The notes: a model not told the origin generated them from the sequence alone. Counted from the stretch's first letter, positions 1-7,217 are shown. The stretch: 34,590 bases of DNA from a virus (IMGVR_UViG_3300049222_000458:1-34590); one strand, 5' to 3'. Numbers and translations: made by a program.

Positions 1-22
1 ATGCCAATAAATCAGAAAGTAG
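1..22. repeat. Terminal direct overlap, left copy (same as 34569-34590)
   Basis: Bases 1-22 are identical to bases 34569-34590, and the portal frame is continuous when the copies are merged. This is what an assembler leaves when it walks round a circular or circularly permuted genome. It is too short to be a typical terminal redundancy carried in a virion. Confidence 0.9.
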
Positions 23-359
23 GAAGCAGCTTTATTTAGATAACGTTATACCTGAGCTTACTAGAGATTATGCGGAACTAAATAGATCTTTAGTACCTGT
101 TTTTAACAAGGCTACCGGTAAAAACTACCACTTAGATTTTGACGTACAGGCTATTGACGCGTTAAATAAAGATAATAGCGAAAAGGTAGATTGGCTAAGC
201 AAAGCATGGTGGCTAACTGCCGATGAAAAGCGTATTGAAATGGGCTACCAACCAGTCGGGGACAATAACAGATACATACCAATGAATCTAATACCCGATG
301 CCGCAAGTGAACTAACCGATGATGATATTAAAATGTTGAAGAATGAATACGGGTCTTAA
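1..359 (+). CDS. Portal protein, C-terminal part (split by the contig ends)
   Basis: This is the 3' end of the portal gene that begins at 33533. The reading frame enters with codons starting at base 3 (GCC AAT AAA) and ends at TAA 357-359. Joining it to the other end through the shared 22 bases gives one uninterrupted protein of about 464 residues, the usual size for HK97-type portals. Portal forms the dodecameric ring at the capsid vertex through which DNA is packaged and ejected, and it docks terminase and then the connector. This segment carries the C-terminal helical region, including the stretch WWLTADEKRIEMGYQPV, which is typical of the portal tail end. The endolysin gene starts inside it at 343 in another frame. 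Confidence 0.9.
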   Translation, partial: ANKSESRKQLYLDNVIPELTRDYAELNRSLVPVFNKATGKNYHLDFDVQAIDALNKDNSEKVDWLSKAWWLTADEKRIEMGYQPVGDNNRYIPMNLIPDAASELTDDDIKMLKNEYGS

Positions 360-714
360 ATATTTTTCACAATCAGATTTTGATAAGTGTAATCCACCTT
401 GCAAGCTAGAGGACATGGATGATAAATTCATGAAGAAGCTAGATATTGCAAGACAGGTATGTAAGACACCATTCGTGGTTACATCGGCCTTTAGAAGCGA
501 AATTTGGGAGCGAGAACAAGGCAGGGACGGTACAAGTAGTCATACAAAAGGTTTAGCAATAGATTTAAAAGCTGAAAGTAGTATTTTTAGATACAAATTA
601 ATAGTCTCATTACTTTCTGTTGGTTTTAATCGTATAGGTATCGGTAAGAATTTTATTCATGTAGATATAGACAAAGATAAAGCATCAAACGTAATTTGGC
701 ATTATTATGAGTGA
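343..714 (+). CDS. Endolysin, peptidase M15A-like (D,D/L-endopeptidase fold)
   Basis: A 123-residue single-domain peptidase of the M15_3 type, which hydrolyses peptide cross-links in peptidoglycan. The zinc-site motifs are clear: SSHTKGLAIDL (His67, Asp74) and FIHVDID (His106, Asp108), with the usual upstream TSAFRS stretch around residues 47-52. There is no signal peptide or cell-wall-binding domain, so it probably depends on the two membrane or holin-like proteins downstream for access to the wall. It overlaps the portal stop by 17 bp, and the next gene overlaps it by 8 bp, forming a compact lysis cassette. A lysis gene directly behind portal, ahead of the capsid genes, is unusual. Confidence 0.88.
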   Translation: MNTGLKYFSQSDFDKCNPPCKLEDMDDKFMKKLDIARQVCKTPFVVTSAFRSEIWEREQGRDGTSSHTKGLAIDLKAESSIFRYKLIVSLLSVGFNRIGIGKNFIHVDIDKDKASNVIWHYYE

Positions 715-973
715 TAAAGAATTAAACGACTTAAAATTTAAAGTTAACAACCTTGAAGCTATGATTGAGTTGCTTGCTAAAGATATTCAAGACATAAAAG
801 AAGCTTTGCTTGGTAATGAGTTCGGTCAGGAGGGGCTTGTTAAAAAAGTTACAAACAATGAAAAGCAAATAGCTGAACTAATAAAATTCAAACAAAAAAT
901 AATTGCATGGGCAACGGGTGCAGGCTTGGGGTCAAGTGCTTTATTCAACGCTATATCGGAAATGATGAAATGA
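707..973 (+). CDS. Holin-like or lysis accessory protein: coiled coil plus C-terminal hydrophobic segment
   Basis: An 88-residue protein. Residues 1-65 are highly charged with heptad-like spacing (coiled coil), followed by a short hydrophobic stretch around residues 66-84 (IIAWATGAGLGSSALFNAI). This layout resembles XhlA/hemolysin-type lysis proteins that tether to the inner face of the membrane. It lies directly after the endolysin and overlaps the next small membrane protein by ATGA, so a role in lysis is likely from context. No enzyme motif is visible. A spanin-like or purely structural role cannot be excluded. Confidence 0.6.
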   Translation: MSDKELNDLKFKVNNLEAMIELLAKDIQDIKEALLGNEFGQEGLVKKVTNNEKQIAELIKFKQKIIAWATGAGLGSSALFNAISEMMK

Positions 974-1269
974 AAAAATTAAAGGAAATAAAAATTGTAC
1001 GTATCATATCAGAAATTGCCGAAGGAAAAAACAAAGCCGGCCAAGTGTTGCACGGAGCACTCGACATCTTGCCATTGCCAAACCAATTCATTGGGAAGGC
1101 GCTTAAAGCGGTGGTTGCAGGCGAATGGAATCAAACTAAAAGCGAACTTATCGAGGCTTTTACGCTCCGTAATATTGTAGCTATTGGTCTTACAACTGCC
1201 CTTATTATGGGTTGGTTAAGCCCTGAAGATATAGAAAAATTTATGCAAGTACTAAACGAGCTTCTGTAG
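970..1269 (+). CDS. Small membrane protein, candidate holin
   Basis: 99 residues when started at ATG 970, which overlaps the preceding TGA as ATGA. A longer in-frame start at 907 would read through the previous gene and is rejected. One clear hydrophobic segment lies near residues 69-84 (IVAIGLTTALIMGWL), preceded by an amphipathic region with LPLPNQFIGKAL. The position immediately after the endolysin and a coiled-coil membrane protein supports a holin-type role, forming the membrane lesion that times lysis. The family is not recognised by sequence alone. Confidence 0.55.
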   Translation: MKKLKEIKIVRIISEIAEGKNKAGQVLHGALDILPLPNQFIGKALKAVVAGEWNQTKSELIEAFTLRNIVAIGLTTALIMGWLSPEDIEKFMQVLNELL

Positions 1270-1321
1270 ACATATCTCTTTTGTTATTTTATACTAAATT
1301 GTGAAAGGTTTAGTATTTTTT

Positions 1322-2125
1322 ATGCCTATCCAAGAATCAAATACAAACCAAGAACATAGAAGATATATCACTTGGAAAACATTCGATAATAAGCGCCGAG
1401 CTTTTGAGCGTTTTGCAGAACGTACCTTTTACCGTGCTTTAAGAAAGCAACTAAAGCAGTACCTAGACGCAGTAGAACAAAGGCAAGCTATAGACTTTGA
1501 CCTAGAAGGTATTATTACGGTTGAACCTATGCTAGATGCTTATGAAAAAGTCTATACTAGGGTAATGAAAACATTCGGCCAAGAATCCTACGCTAACTTA
1601 AAGGAATCAATGCAGAAAGAAGTGGGCGTTGATTGGGATGTATTGATTGCACAGTGGATAGCAGGGAATGAAATACTAAACCCTTCAGATACGACTAGTA
1701 AAATAGTTTTAGTTACTAATAGCACTAAAAAGGGAGTGCGTGCAGCAGTGGCAGCAGCTTTAAAGGAAGGTACTAGTATTCAGCAATTCGCAAGGGAATT
1801 AAGTATGATGCCTGATTTTAGTTTAAGGCGTGCTACATTAATAGGTAGAACGGAAATAATAGCGGCTTCAAATGCTGGTTCAGTTTTAGGTGCGCAAGCA
1901 TCAGGAATACCGACTAAAAAAGTATGGCTAGCTACACAAGATGATAGAACTAGGGATTTACATTTAGCTGTAGATGGACAGAAAGTACCGAACCTAGAAA
2001 CGCCTTTTAATGTAGGCGGCGATGAAATGCAATACCCTGGTGATTCATCATTAGGAGCGGCTCCTAGTAATACTATTAATTGTAGATGCACTGTTATATA
2101 CGAGCCGTATGATATTGATTTTTAG
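1322..2125 (+). CDS. Mu gpF-like head morphogenesis (minor head) protein
   Basis: A 267-residue minor head protein from ATG 1322; a GTG start at 1301 would add seven residues and is less likely. The C-terminal third has the Mu F-domain signature: the GRTEIIAASNAG helix, KVWLATQDDRTRDLHLAVDGQ, then a YPGD segment and the terminal INCRC motif with paired cysteines. Proteins of this family (also SPP1 gp7) enter the procapsid with portal and help head assembly or DNA ejection. It follows the lysis cassette rather than portal, so the usual portal-MuF pair is split here. Its last 17 bp overlap the start of a glycosyltransferase gene. Confidence 0.88.
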   Translation: MPIQESNTNQEHRRYITWKTFDNKRRAFERFAERTFYRALRKQLKQYLDAVEQRQAIDFDLEGIITVEPMLDAYEKVYTRVMKTFGQESYANLKESMQKEVGVDWDVLIAQWIAGNEILNPSDTTSKIVLVTNSTKKGVRAAVAAALKEGTSIQQFARELSMMPDFSLRRATLIGRTEIIAASNAGSVLGAQASGIPTKKVWLATQDDRTRDLHLAVDGQKVPNLETPFNVGGDEMQYPGDSSLGAAPSNTINCRCTVIYEPYDIDF

Positions 2126-2753
2126 TTATAATAGGCCTTCCATGTTGGCTAAAGTTATCGATCAATGCCCAGAGAAACCAGTTGTTATTGATGATGGTTC
2201 TGACTTTGATGCTCTTTTATTTGCTAAGAAATGCCAGTTTCACAGGTTAGAACATAAAGGCAAAGAGCAATACTTTCTTAATTGGCAGTATGCTTTTGAA
2301 ATATGCAAGCAGTCTAATGATGATTTTTTTTTATTCTTGCCAGATGACTTTTTAGATATAGACTTTGATACGATTCATAAACTATATTCACAAATTAAAG
2401 GCAAGTACGCTTACAATCTTTTAAATGATGGCAGACCTAAAATCTGGACCTATATAGAACACGAAGAAATAAACGTAGAAGGTGTTGATTCTATTCAAGT
2501 TAGCTATTGTGATGGTGGTTATTTTACAAATAGACAAACACTAGAAGCAATAAATTTTGAACAAGATTTTATCACATCTAGTAGGTTTGGTAGATCAAAT
2601 ATTTCATCGGGTATTGGTGAAAGTCAAAGCCATAAATTTTTTAAATTAGGGATTCCTATGTATTGCCCTAAAAAAAGCTTATGCTATCATGGTGATCACG
2701 AAAGTATGATGCATACAGAACTAAGAAAACAACAACCACTTATAAGCCAATGA
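2109..2753 (+). CDS. Glycosyltransferase-like protein (GT-A fold)
   Basis: 214 residues. The start MILIFSYNRPSMLAKVIDQ is the first beta strand and nucleotide-sugar loop common in family-2-like transferases. VVIDDGSD follows near residue 25-32, and FLFLPDDF around residues 73-80 carries the acidic metal-binding pair expected of a DxD motif. The acceptor is unknown. In a head-gene setting it might decorate a capsid or tail protein; it might also glucosylate hydroxymethylated DNA bases, since a hydroxymethylase-like gene is present at 28453. The start overlaps the MuF gene by 17 bp. The fold assignment is good; the substrate is inference. Confidence 0.68.
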   Translation: MILIFSYNRPSMLAKVIDQCPEKPVVIDDGSDFDALLFAKKCQFHRLEHKGKEQYFLNWQYAFEICKQSNDDFFLFLPDDFLDIDFDTIHKLYSQIKGKYAYNLLNDGRPKIWTYIEHEEINVEGVDSIQVSYCDGGYFTNRQTLEAINFEQDFITSSRFGRSNISSGIGESQSHKFFKLGIPMYCPKKSLCYHGDHESMMHTELRKQQPLISQ

Positions 2754-2923
2754 ACAAAATAGGAATTATAGCAGGATTATTGTGTTTTATCTATGCCTTC
2801 ATCTATAATTACCATATAGGTATAATCTTATTACTTTATTTTGTAGCTAGTAAAAGCGACACCGTAATACTGATAGACAAAAAAATAGAACTATTGGTCA
2901 ACATGATTAGCAAAAAGTTATAA
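2750..2923 (+). CDS. Tiny two-segment membrane protein
   Basis: A 57-residue reading frame from ATG 2750, overlapping the end of the glycosyltransferase gene, and ending at TAA 2921-2923, four bases before the next start. Residues 4-20 and 22-34 are strongly hydrophobic (IGIIAGLLCFIYAFIYN, then IGIILLLYFVA), followed by a charged tail with SKSDTVILIDKKIELL. It fills what would otherwise be a gap between two glycosyltransferases, uses codons like its neighbours and fits the overlap style of the operon, so it is probably real. It might anchor a neighbour to the membrane or act in lysis; no family is recognised. Confidence 0.6.
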   Translation: MNKIGIIAGLLCFIYAFIYNYHIGIILLLYFVASKSDTVILIDKKIELLVNMISKKL

Positions 2924-2926
2924 CCA

Positions 2927-3595
2927 TTGGTCATTACAGCCAACTTAGCAACAATAGAAGCCCGCAAAGATACCCTTCAGGGTGTAATAGATAGCTTAAA
3001 AGACCAAGTTGATACCGTTCGGGTATATGGTAACGACTACACGCCCGAAGTAGAAGGCGATAACGTAGAAGTCTATACTGGCCCAGACTACACAGATAAC
3101 GCTAAGTTTTTTTGGCTACCCATAAGCAAGGGCATCTATCTTTCTTGCGATGATGATATTATCTATCCACCAGACTATGTAGAAACCATTTTAACCGCGC
3201 GTAAAAAATACCCTAATGCTTGGTTAACATTCCATGGTAGAGAGCTTAAGGGTTTGAATTTAACATATTATACAGAGCATAATGTGTATTCATGCCTAAG
3301 GCAAGTACAAGGCGACTACGAAATACATGTTGCGGGTACTGGGGTTAGTGCCTTTGATACCAATTTAATTAAGTTTGACCCACTAACATGGGGTGATTAT
3401 AGAATGAGCGATTTAATGGCTAGCCTTGAGTTAGCTAAAAAAAATATAAAAATAATATGCTTATCTCATGAAAAGTCATGGATAAAAAGCACAAAAACCC
3501 ACCTAAGGCAGTCTATACACCATAGCGAGCGGAGTAACACTAGGCAGAATCACTTGTCTAACGTTATTTATGAACTTGTTTCCAGAAACAAATAG
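2927..3595 (+). CDS. Second glycosyltransferase-like protein (GT-A fold), TTG start
   Basis: 222 residues read from TTG 2927. A stop codon lies two codons upstream in frame and there is no ATG for more than 100 residues, so TTG is effectively forced. The opening VITANLATIEARKDTLQGVI matches the N-terminal strand and helix of small family-2-like glycosyltransferases, and YLSCDDDIIYPPDY near residues 72-85 gives the acidic metal/nucleotide-sugar motif. It is clearly related in plan to the gene at 2109 but not a close copy. The acceptor is unknown: virion protein, host glycan or modified DNA base are all possible. Its 3' end overlaps a possible small ORF on the opposite strand. Confidence 0.68.
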   Translation: MVITANLATIEARKDTLQGVIDSLKDQVDTVRVYGNDYTPEVEGDNVEVYTGPDYTDNAKFFWLPISKGIYLSCDDDIIYPPDYVETILTARKKYPNAWLTFHGRELKGLNLTYYTEHNVYSCLRQVQGDYEIHVAGTGVSAFDTNLIKFDPLTWGDYRMSDLMASLELAKKNIKIICLSHEKSWIKSTKTHLRQSIHHSERSNTRQNHLSNVIYELVSRNK

Positions 3596-3683
3596 CAAAC
3601 ATAAGCAAGGCTTGAATATCAGATTTTTCTACTGCCCAATTATTATCTAGTTGCTCTTGTACTCTATTTATTAACTTTTCCAT
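3564..3683 (-). CDS. Possible small antisense ORF (39 residues)
   Basis: On the minus strand an ATG at 3683 opens a 39-residue frame ending at 3564. The peptide starts MEKLINRVQEQLDNNWAVEK and continues with a hydrophobic IQALLMFAICFW stretch. Its codons resemble those of the genome and it fills most of the 173-bp space between the glycosyltransferase and protease genes. It would be the only minus-strand gene of the phage and overlaps the 3' end of the glycosyltransferase gene by 32 bp. No family is recognised. It may be a chance frame. Confidence 0.3.
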   Translation of the reverse strand: MEKLINRVQEQLDNNWAVEKSDIQALLMFAICFWKQVHK

Positions 3684-3721
3684 ATTAAAAATAAAGGGTT
3701 TAATCAAACTAATTATTGTAA

Positions 3722-3751
3722 TTGTAAAATGATGTTAAAAATGTATATTTT
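3722..3751 (+). promoter_or_regulatory. Putative Bacteroidota-type promoter for the capsid genes
   Basis: TTG at 3722-3724, then exactly 19 bp, then TATATTTT at 3744-3751. This is close to the Bacteroidota consensus (TTG near -33 and TAnnTTTG near -7). It lies 17 bp before the ATG of the protease/capsid operon, in one of the few real gaps of the late region. Expression of the abundant capsid protein would profit from a promoter here. No mapping data; the call rests on motif and position. Confidence 0.5.
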
Positions 3752-3768
3752 TATAACAAACTATTAGT

Positions 3769-5058
3769 ATGAGTTATACCGATTATCCAAAAAGCGCAAG
3801 CAATAATGCAAAACGTGCCTTAAAGTACAAGGAGGAATCCGGTAACCCTAAAGGGTGCGGTACTTCTGTAGGATGGAGGCGCGCTACGCAGCTTGCAAAC
3901 CGTGAACCTATTTCTGAGGACGTTGTAAAACGTATGGCATCGTTTAATCGCCATAGACAGCACAAAGATGTTCCTTACGAAGATGGTTGTGGCGGATTGA
4001 TGTGGGATGCTTGGGGAGGTACATCTGGAGTAGACTGGGCGATACGTAAATCAAAACAAATCGATGAAGAAAAAAATATGAAAGCTAAAGCAGGTGACTT
4101 AAACGTTGGTGATTTTGTTTCATGGAATTCACCAGGCGGTAGAGCTAGGGGAAAGATAACAAGAATCAAAACCAGTGGAAGCTTAGAGATACCAGATTCA
4201 GCATTAACTATTAGCGCCAGTGAAGATGATCCAGCTGCATTAATTAGAATTTATAGAGGCGATGAAGCCACGGATAGAGTAGTAGGTCATAAATTTAGTA
4301 CCCTTACAAAAATTAACCCAATAAAAAGTGCTATGAACTTACCATGGAAAACTAAAAATACGAGTGCATCTGTAAAAGGTGTTGATATGGACCGTAGAAT
4401 TATCGAAGGGTATTATTCTATTTTTGATTTTAAAGATTCTGATGGCGATGTAATGCTAAAAGGATGCTACGAAAAAACATTAAAAGAAAATGGCCCTAAC
4501 GGCAAGAACAGAATCATGCATCTTTATCAACATGACCCACTACAGGTACTAGGTAAACCAATGACATTAATGGAAGATGAAAAAGGTTTATATTTTCGTA
4601 CTATGATCTCTGATACAGAGCTAGGTAATGATGTTTTAAAATTATACCGCGATGGTATTTTAACTGAACACTCAGTTGGTATTAACTTTATCCAGCGAGA
4701 GTATGATTCTCAAGAAGATTCGTACTTAGTAAAAGAGTGCAAAATGTGGGAAGGATCCACTGTAACCTGGGGAGCGAATGAAATGGCCATAGGCGGAATG
4801 GCTAAGGGAATACAGAAAGATCAAGTAGAAAAATACAAAGAGCTTTCTAAAGCCTTCTATTCTGGTGATTATACTGATGAAACATTCAGACTAATAGAAG
4901 CACAACTTAAACACATAGAACAATCGTTCAAAGATTCACTTCAAACCGAAAAGCCGGTTCAAGCCACTTTAAAGAATGAAGCCGATAGTATTGCCGACAT
5001 GTTCAAACAATTCAATAATCAACTAAAAATAGAAAAGGAGTTCAAACAATGGACTTAG
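3769..5058 (+). CDS. Three-part prohead (HK97-type S78) protease with two extra N-terminal domains
   Basis: 429 residues. Residues 196-370 are the HK97 prohead protease domain: the catalytic His lies in HLYQHDPLQVLGKP (His255), Ser in TEHSVGINF (Ser302) and the acidic partner in MWEGSTVTWGAN (Glu329). It matures the capsid by removing the delta region of the major capsid protein, whose gene overlaps by 10 bp. Upstream are two additional domains. Residues 1-97 are Cys/Gly-rich, with NPKGCGTSVGWRRATQLAN and DGCGGLMWDAWGGTSG. Residues 105-182 resemble a small TUDOR-like beta barrel, with GDFVSWNSPGGRARGKITRI. These domains add roughly 190 residues to a usual protease of about 200. The C-terminal tail (370-429) is helical and charged, as in scaffold-linked proteases. 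Confidence 0.88.
   Translation: MSYTDYPKSASNNAKRALKYKEESGNPKGCGTSVGWRRATQLANREPISEDVVKRMASFNRHRQHKDVPYEDGCGGLMWDAWGGTSGVDWAIRKSKQIDEEKNMKAKAGDLNVGDFVSWNSPGGRARGKITRIKTSGSLEIPDSALTISASEDDPAALIRIYRGDEATDRVVGHKFSTLTKINPIKSAMNLPWKTKNTSASVKGVDMDRRIIEGYYSIFDFKDSDGDVMLKGCYEKTLKENGPNGKNRIMHLYQHDPLQVLGKPMTLMEDEKGLYFRTMISDTELGNDVLKLYRDGILTEHSVGINFIQREYDSQEDSYLVKECKMWEGSTVTWGANEMAIGGMAKGIQKDQVEKYKELSKAFYSGDYTDETFRLIEAQLKHIEQSFKDSLQTEKPVQATLKNEADSIADMFKQFNNQLKIEKEFKQWT
5035..5040 (+). promoter_or_regulatory. Strong Shine-Dalgarno sequence before the major capsid gene
   Basis: AAGGAG lies 8 bases before ATG 5049, inside the end of the protease gene. Most genes in this window have no such site, only A-rich leaders, so a near-perfect ribosome binding site here is notable. 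It fits the need for very high translation of capsid protein and supports this start codon. Confidence 0.6.
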
Positions 5059-6278
5059 AAAAAACCTTAAAAGAAGGGCTTGAATCGGTAAAAGGACACA
5101 TGGATGTTCTTAAAGGCGATTTAGAATCCCGTTATGACAAACTTCAAGAGCAAGTAAAACTTGCAGGCGAAGCTGATTCTGCTACTAAAAGCGAAATCAA
5201 AAACATTGAAGAATTAATCTCTGGTCAAAAAGATCGTATTGAAAGCATCGAAAAAAGCACTAGCCGACTAGGCTCTAGTGCTCAACCTGCTTCAATGAAA
5301 TCAAAAGTACAAGAGGCTTTAGAAGCTAAAGAAGTACAAGACCAAATGGAAGCATTTAAGTCTGGTAATATCTCAGGTTTCACTATGAATACCAAAGCAG
5401 TTATCACTGAAGCAGATGCTTATACTGGTGATGTTGTTCCTGCTGATTATGTTGCTGGATTTAAATTTGACCCAGAGCGAAGAACGCACGTACGTCAGTT
5501 CTTACCTAATGGCACGACTAATAGCGACAAAATCCGTTACATCAAAGAAAGCAACTTCACTGATGGTACAGCGGTTACTGCCGAGGGCGTTGCCTCAGGT
5601 CAAAGTGATTTCGATCTAACTGCGACTGATGCTGTTGTTGAAAAAATTGCCGCGCATTTCCGAGTTTCCAAAGAAGCTCTTAATGATACCGCAGGACTAG
5701 CTAGCCATATTTCACTACGTGGAATGGAAAAATACATGGTAGAAGAAGATGCTTATTTGCTATATGATTCTACTTATGGGCTAACAATAACATCTACTGA
5801 TTACACTTTAGACCAATATACTGGTGATGCTGATGCTCAAGAGCATGACGTGTTACTAGAGGCTATCAAACAGGTAGAAAACAGAAACTTCCGACCATCT
5901 GCAATTATGATGGGTATCGGGCGATTCTACGAGATGATTCGTAGAAAAGATGCCGATGGACGTTACATTTTCCCTAATGATGTAGTATTTGGCCAAAGAG
6001 TACCAGTAGTACGTGGTGTACCTATCATAGCTACTAATGCGATCAATGCAACAGACGGGAATGCTAATGATTTCCTAGTTGCTGATTTTGCACAATTAAC
6101 TACTTTATTCGACCGTGAGTCTATGCAAGTTCGTTTCTACGAGCAAGACCAAGACAATGTTGTTAAAGATCTAGTTACTGTTCAGATTTCTGGCCGTTTA
6201 GCTCTACCGACTTACCTACCTAATGCAGGTGCTTTCGGTAACTTTACGACTGCAATTCAGAATGCAGGTAATTCTTAA
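5049..6278 (+). CDS. Major capsid protein, HK97 fold, with N-terminal coiled-coil delta region
   Basis: 409 residues, the typical length for an unprocessed HK97-family capsid protein. Residues 1-75 are a charged coiled coil (EKTLKEGLESVKGHMDVLKG and following), the delta/scaffold region expected to be cut off by the upstream protease. The core begins about residue 105-130 (AVITEADAYTGDVVPADYV), with the usual FRVSKEALNDTAGLASHI helix and GVPIIATNAI near the end of the P and A domains. Gene order protease-capsid-connector is standard. Translation is favoured by an AAGGAG site 8 bases upstream. A short tRNA-like hairpin lies 9 bp after the stop codon. Confidence 0.93.
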   Translation: MDLEKTLKEGLESVKGHMDVLKGDLESRYDKLQEQVKLAGEADSATKSEIKNIEELISGQKDRIESIEKSTSRLGSSAQPASMKSKVQEALEAKEVQDQMEAFKSGNISGFTMNTKAVITEADAYTGDVVPADYVAGFKFDPERRTHVRQFLPNGTTNSDKIRYIKESNFTDGTAVTAEGVASGQSDFDLTATDAVVEKIAAHFRVSKEALNDTAGLASHISLRGMEKYMVEEDAYLLYDSTYGLTITSTDYTLDQYTGDADAQEHDVLLEAIKQVENRNFRPSAIMMGIGRFYEMIRRKDADGRYIFPNDVVFGQRVPVVRGVPIIATNAINATDGNANDFLVADFAQLTTLFDRESMQVRFYEQDQDNVVKDLVTVQISGRLALPTYLPNAGAFGNFTTAIQNAGNS

Positions 6279-6287
6279 TATTACCAT

Positions 6288-6331
6288 AAGGATGTTTGGA
6301 ACTTGGGCAGGTTCGATTCCTGCCCATCCTT
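6288..6331 (+). other. tRNA-like mini-structure: acceptor-like stem plus a TpsiC arm
   Basis: AAGGAT (6288-6293) pairs perfectly with ATCCTT (6326-6331) and encloses a 7-bp hairpin GGGCAGG / CCTGCCC (6305-6311 and 6319-6325). The hairpin loop is the canonical T-loop sequence TTCGATT. Only 11 bases separate the outer strand from the hairpin, so D-arm, anticodon arm and variable region are absent. It lies between the capsid stop and the next ATG at 6350. It could be a deleted phage tRNA, an old tRNA-end integration site, or an RNA element that mimics the tRNA elbow or stops 3' decay of the abundant capsid mRNA. It is not a functional tRNA. Confidence 0.5.
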
Positions 6332-6349
6332 CTAACTAAACTTATTGCC

Positions 6350-6631
6350 ATGTATAGATGTAGAAGAAACTTTAGATTAGGTAAGAAACCTTATAAGATA
6401 GACCAACCATTTAAAGGGCCTAAGGATTTGGTCAATGACATGTTTAATCGTGGTCTTCTTTACGAAACTAAAGAAAACAAAATGGCCTATAGTTTAGACA
6501 ATAAAGTGTATATTGAAAAAGATGAAAATACTAAGACAATGTACTACGTTAAAAAAGGCAACCAAATAATAGATAGACTGCCAGAAAGCAAGGCGGAACA
6601 ATTAAAAGAAGAATTAAATGCTAAGAAGTAG
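6350..6631 (+). CDS. Small conserved-looking head-region protein of unknown function
   Basis: 93 residues from ATG 6350. Upstream in-frame codons run through the tRNA-like hairpin, so longer versions are rejected. The protein is basic at the start (MYRCRRNFRLGKKPYKI), then mixed, with a charged helical end (ESKAEQLKEELNAKK). Its place between the major capsid and head-tail connector genes matches small proteins in related phages, where head decoration or head-completion roles are found. No domain is recognised. Its last 14 bases overlap the connector gene. Confidence 0.6.
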   Translation: MYRCRRNFRLGKKPYKIDQPFKGPKDLVNDMFNRGLLYETKENKMAYSLDNKVYIEKDENTKTMYYVKKGNQIIDRLPESKAEQLKEELNAKK

Positions 6632-7217
6632 TTTAAAAACACCAGATTATGGCCGTAATGGCGTCGTGACGGTCTCAAGTACCGCTACTGGTACTAATAC
6701 ACCATCAGATGTACTTAGCGCGTCAGATGCAAAATCTTGGATGAAGGTAGAAACCTCTGCAGATGACTCTTTGATAACGGATTTAATTGCTAGTACTATA
6801 GACGCGGTAGAGCAAGCTTATTCTTTTCAGTTGGTAGAAAAAACAGTAACGGCTGAATGGGAGATGTACGCTAAAAGAGTTGATTTGCCTTTATTCCCTG
6901 CTCAGTCGGTGAGTTCTGTCAAAACCATTAATAACGAAGGCACTGAAACTACATTGACGGCAGGGAGTGATTATTACTTACAAGGTGATGCAATAATATT
7001 AAATACCTTGTATGACTATAAAGAGCCTTTTACTAGGCTACGCCTTAAAGTGATTTATGTAGCTGGCTATACCTCTATTCCTTCAGGGATAAAGCTAGGC
7101 CTTAAAAAAGCAGTTTTATCAAGCTACGAAGATAGACAAGATCTAGTAGAGGGTGGTATTAGTGAATTACCTAATGGTTCTAAATCATATTTTAAAAAGT
7201 ACGCTAAACTAATCTGA
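6618..7217 (+). CDS. Head-tail connector protein (HK97 gp6-like / phage connector family)
   Basis: 199 residues. The central and C-terminal part has the features of gp6-like connectors: an SASDAKSWMKVETSADDSLI start of the domain, the ATIDAVEQAYSF-type helix, a W-containing strand, the YVAGYTSIPSGIKLGLKKAV helix and a short basic end. These proteins form a ring below portal and give a docking surface for the head-tail stopper. The gene position, two genes after the capsid and before the adaptor, supports the call. The first 30 residues, rich in Ser and Thr, are outside the family core. Confidence 0.82.
   Translation: MLRSSLKTPDYGRNGVVTVSSTATGTNTPSDVLSASDAKSWMKVETSADDSLITDLIASTIDAVEQAYSFQLVEKTVTAEWEMYAKRVDLPLFPAQSVSSVKTINNEGTETTLTAGSDYYLQGDAIILNTLYDYKEPFTRLRLKVIYVAGYTSIPSGIKLGLKKAVLSSYEDRQDLVEGGISELPNGSKSYFKKYAKLI

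Noticed and set aside
907-969. Longer start for the small membrane protein ending at 1269
   Set aside because: It overlaps the preceding gene by more than 60 bases, whereas ATG 970 gives the ATGA overlap common in this genome.
1780-2091. Long minus-strand frame opposite the MuF gene, and similar frames at 11336-11725 and 17078-17524
   Set aside because: They lie wholly within well-supported genes, with no family features, and mirror the codon bias of the sense strand.
6288-6331. A functional tRNA gene after the capsid gene
   Set aside because: Only the acceptor-like and T-arm strands are present; with 11 bases between them there is no room for D and anticodon arms.
6296-6349. N-terminal extension of the gene ending at 6631
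   Set aside because: It would translate the tRNA-like hairpin from a TTG; ATG 6350 is the sensible start.
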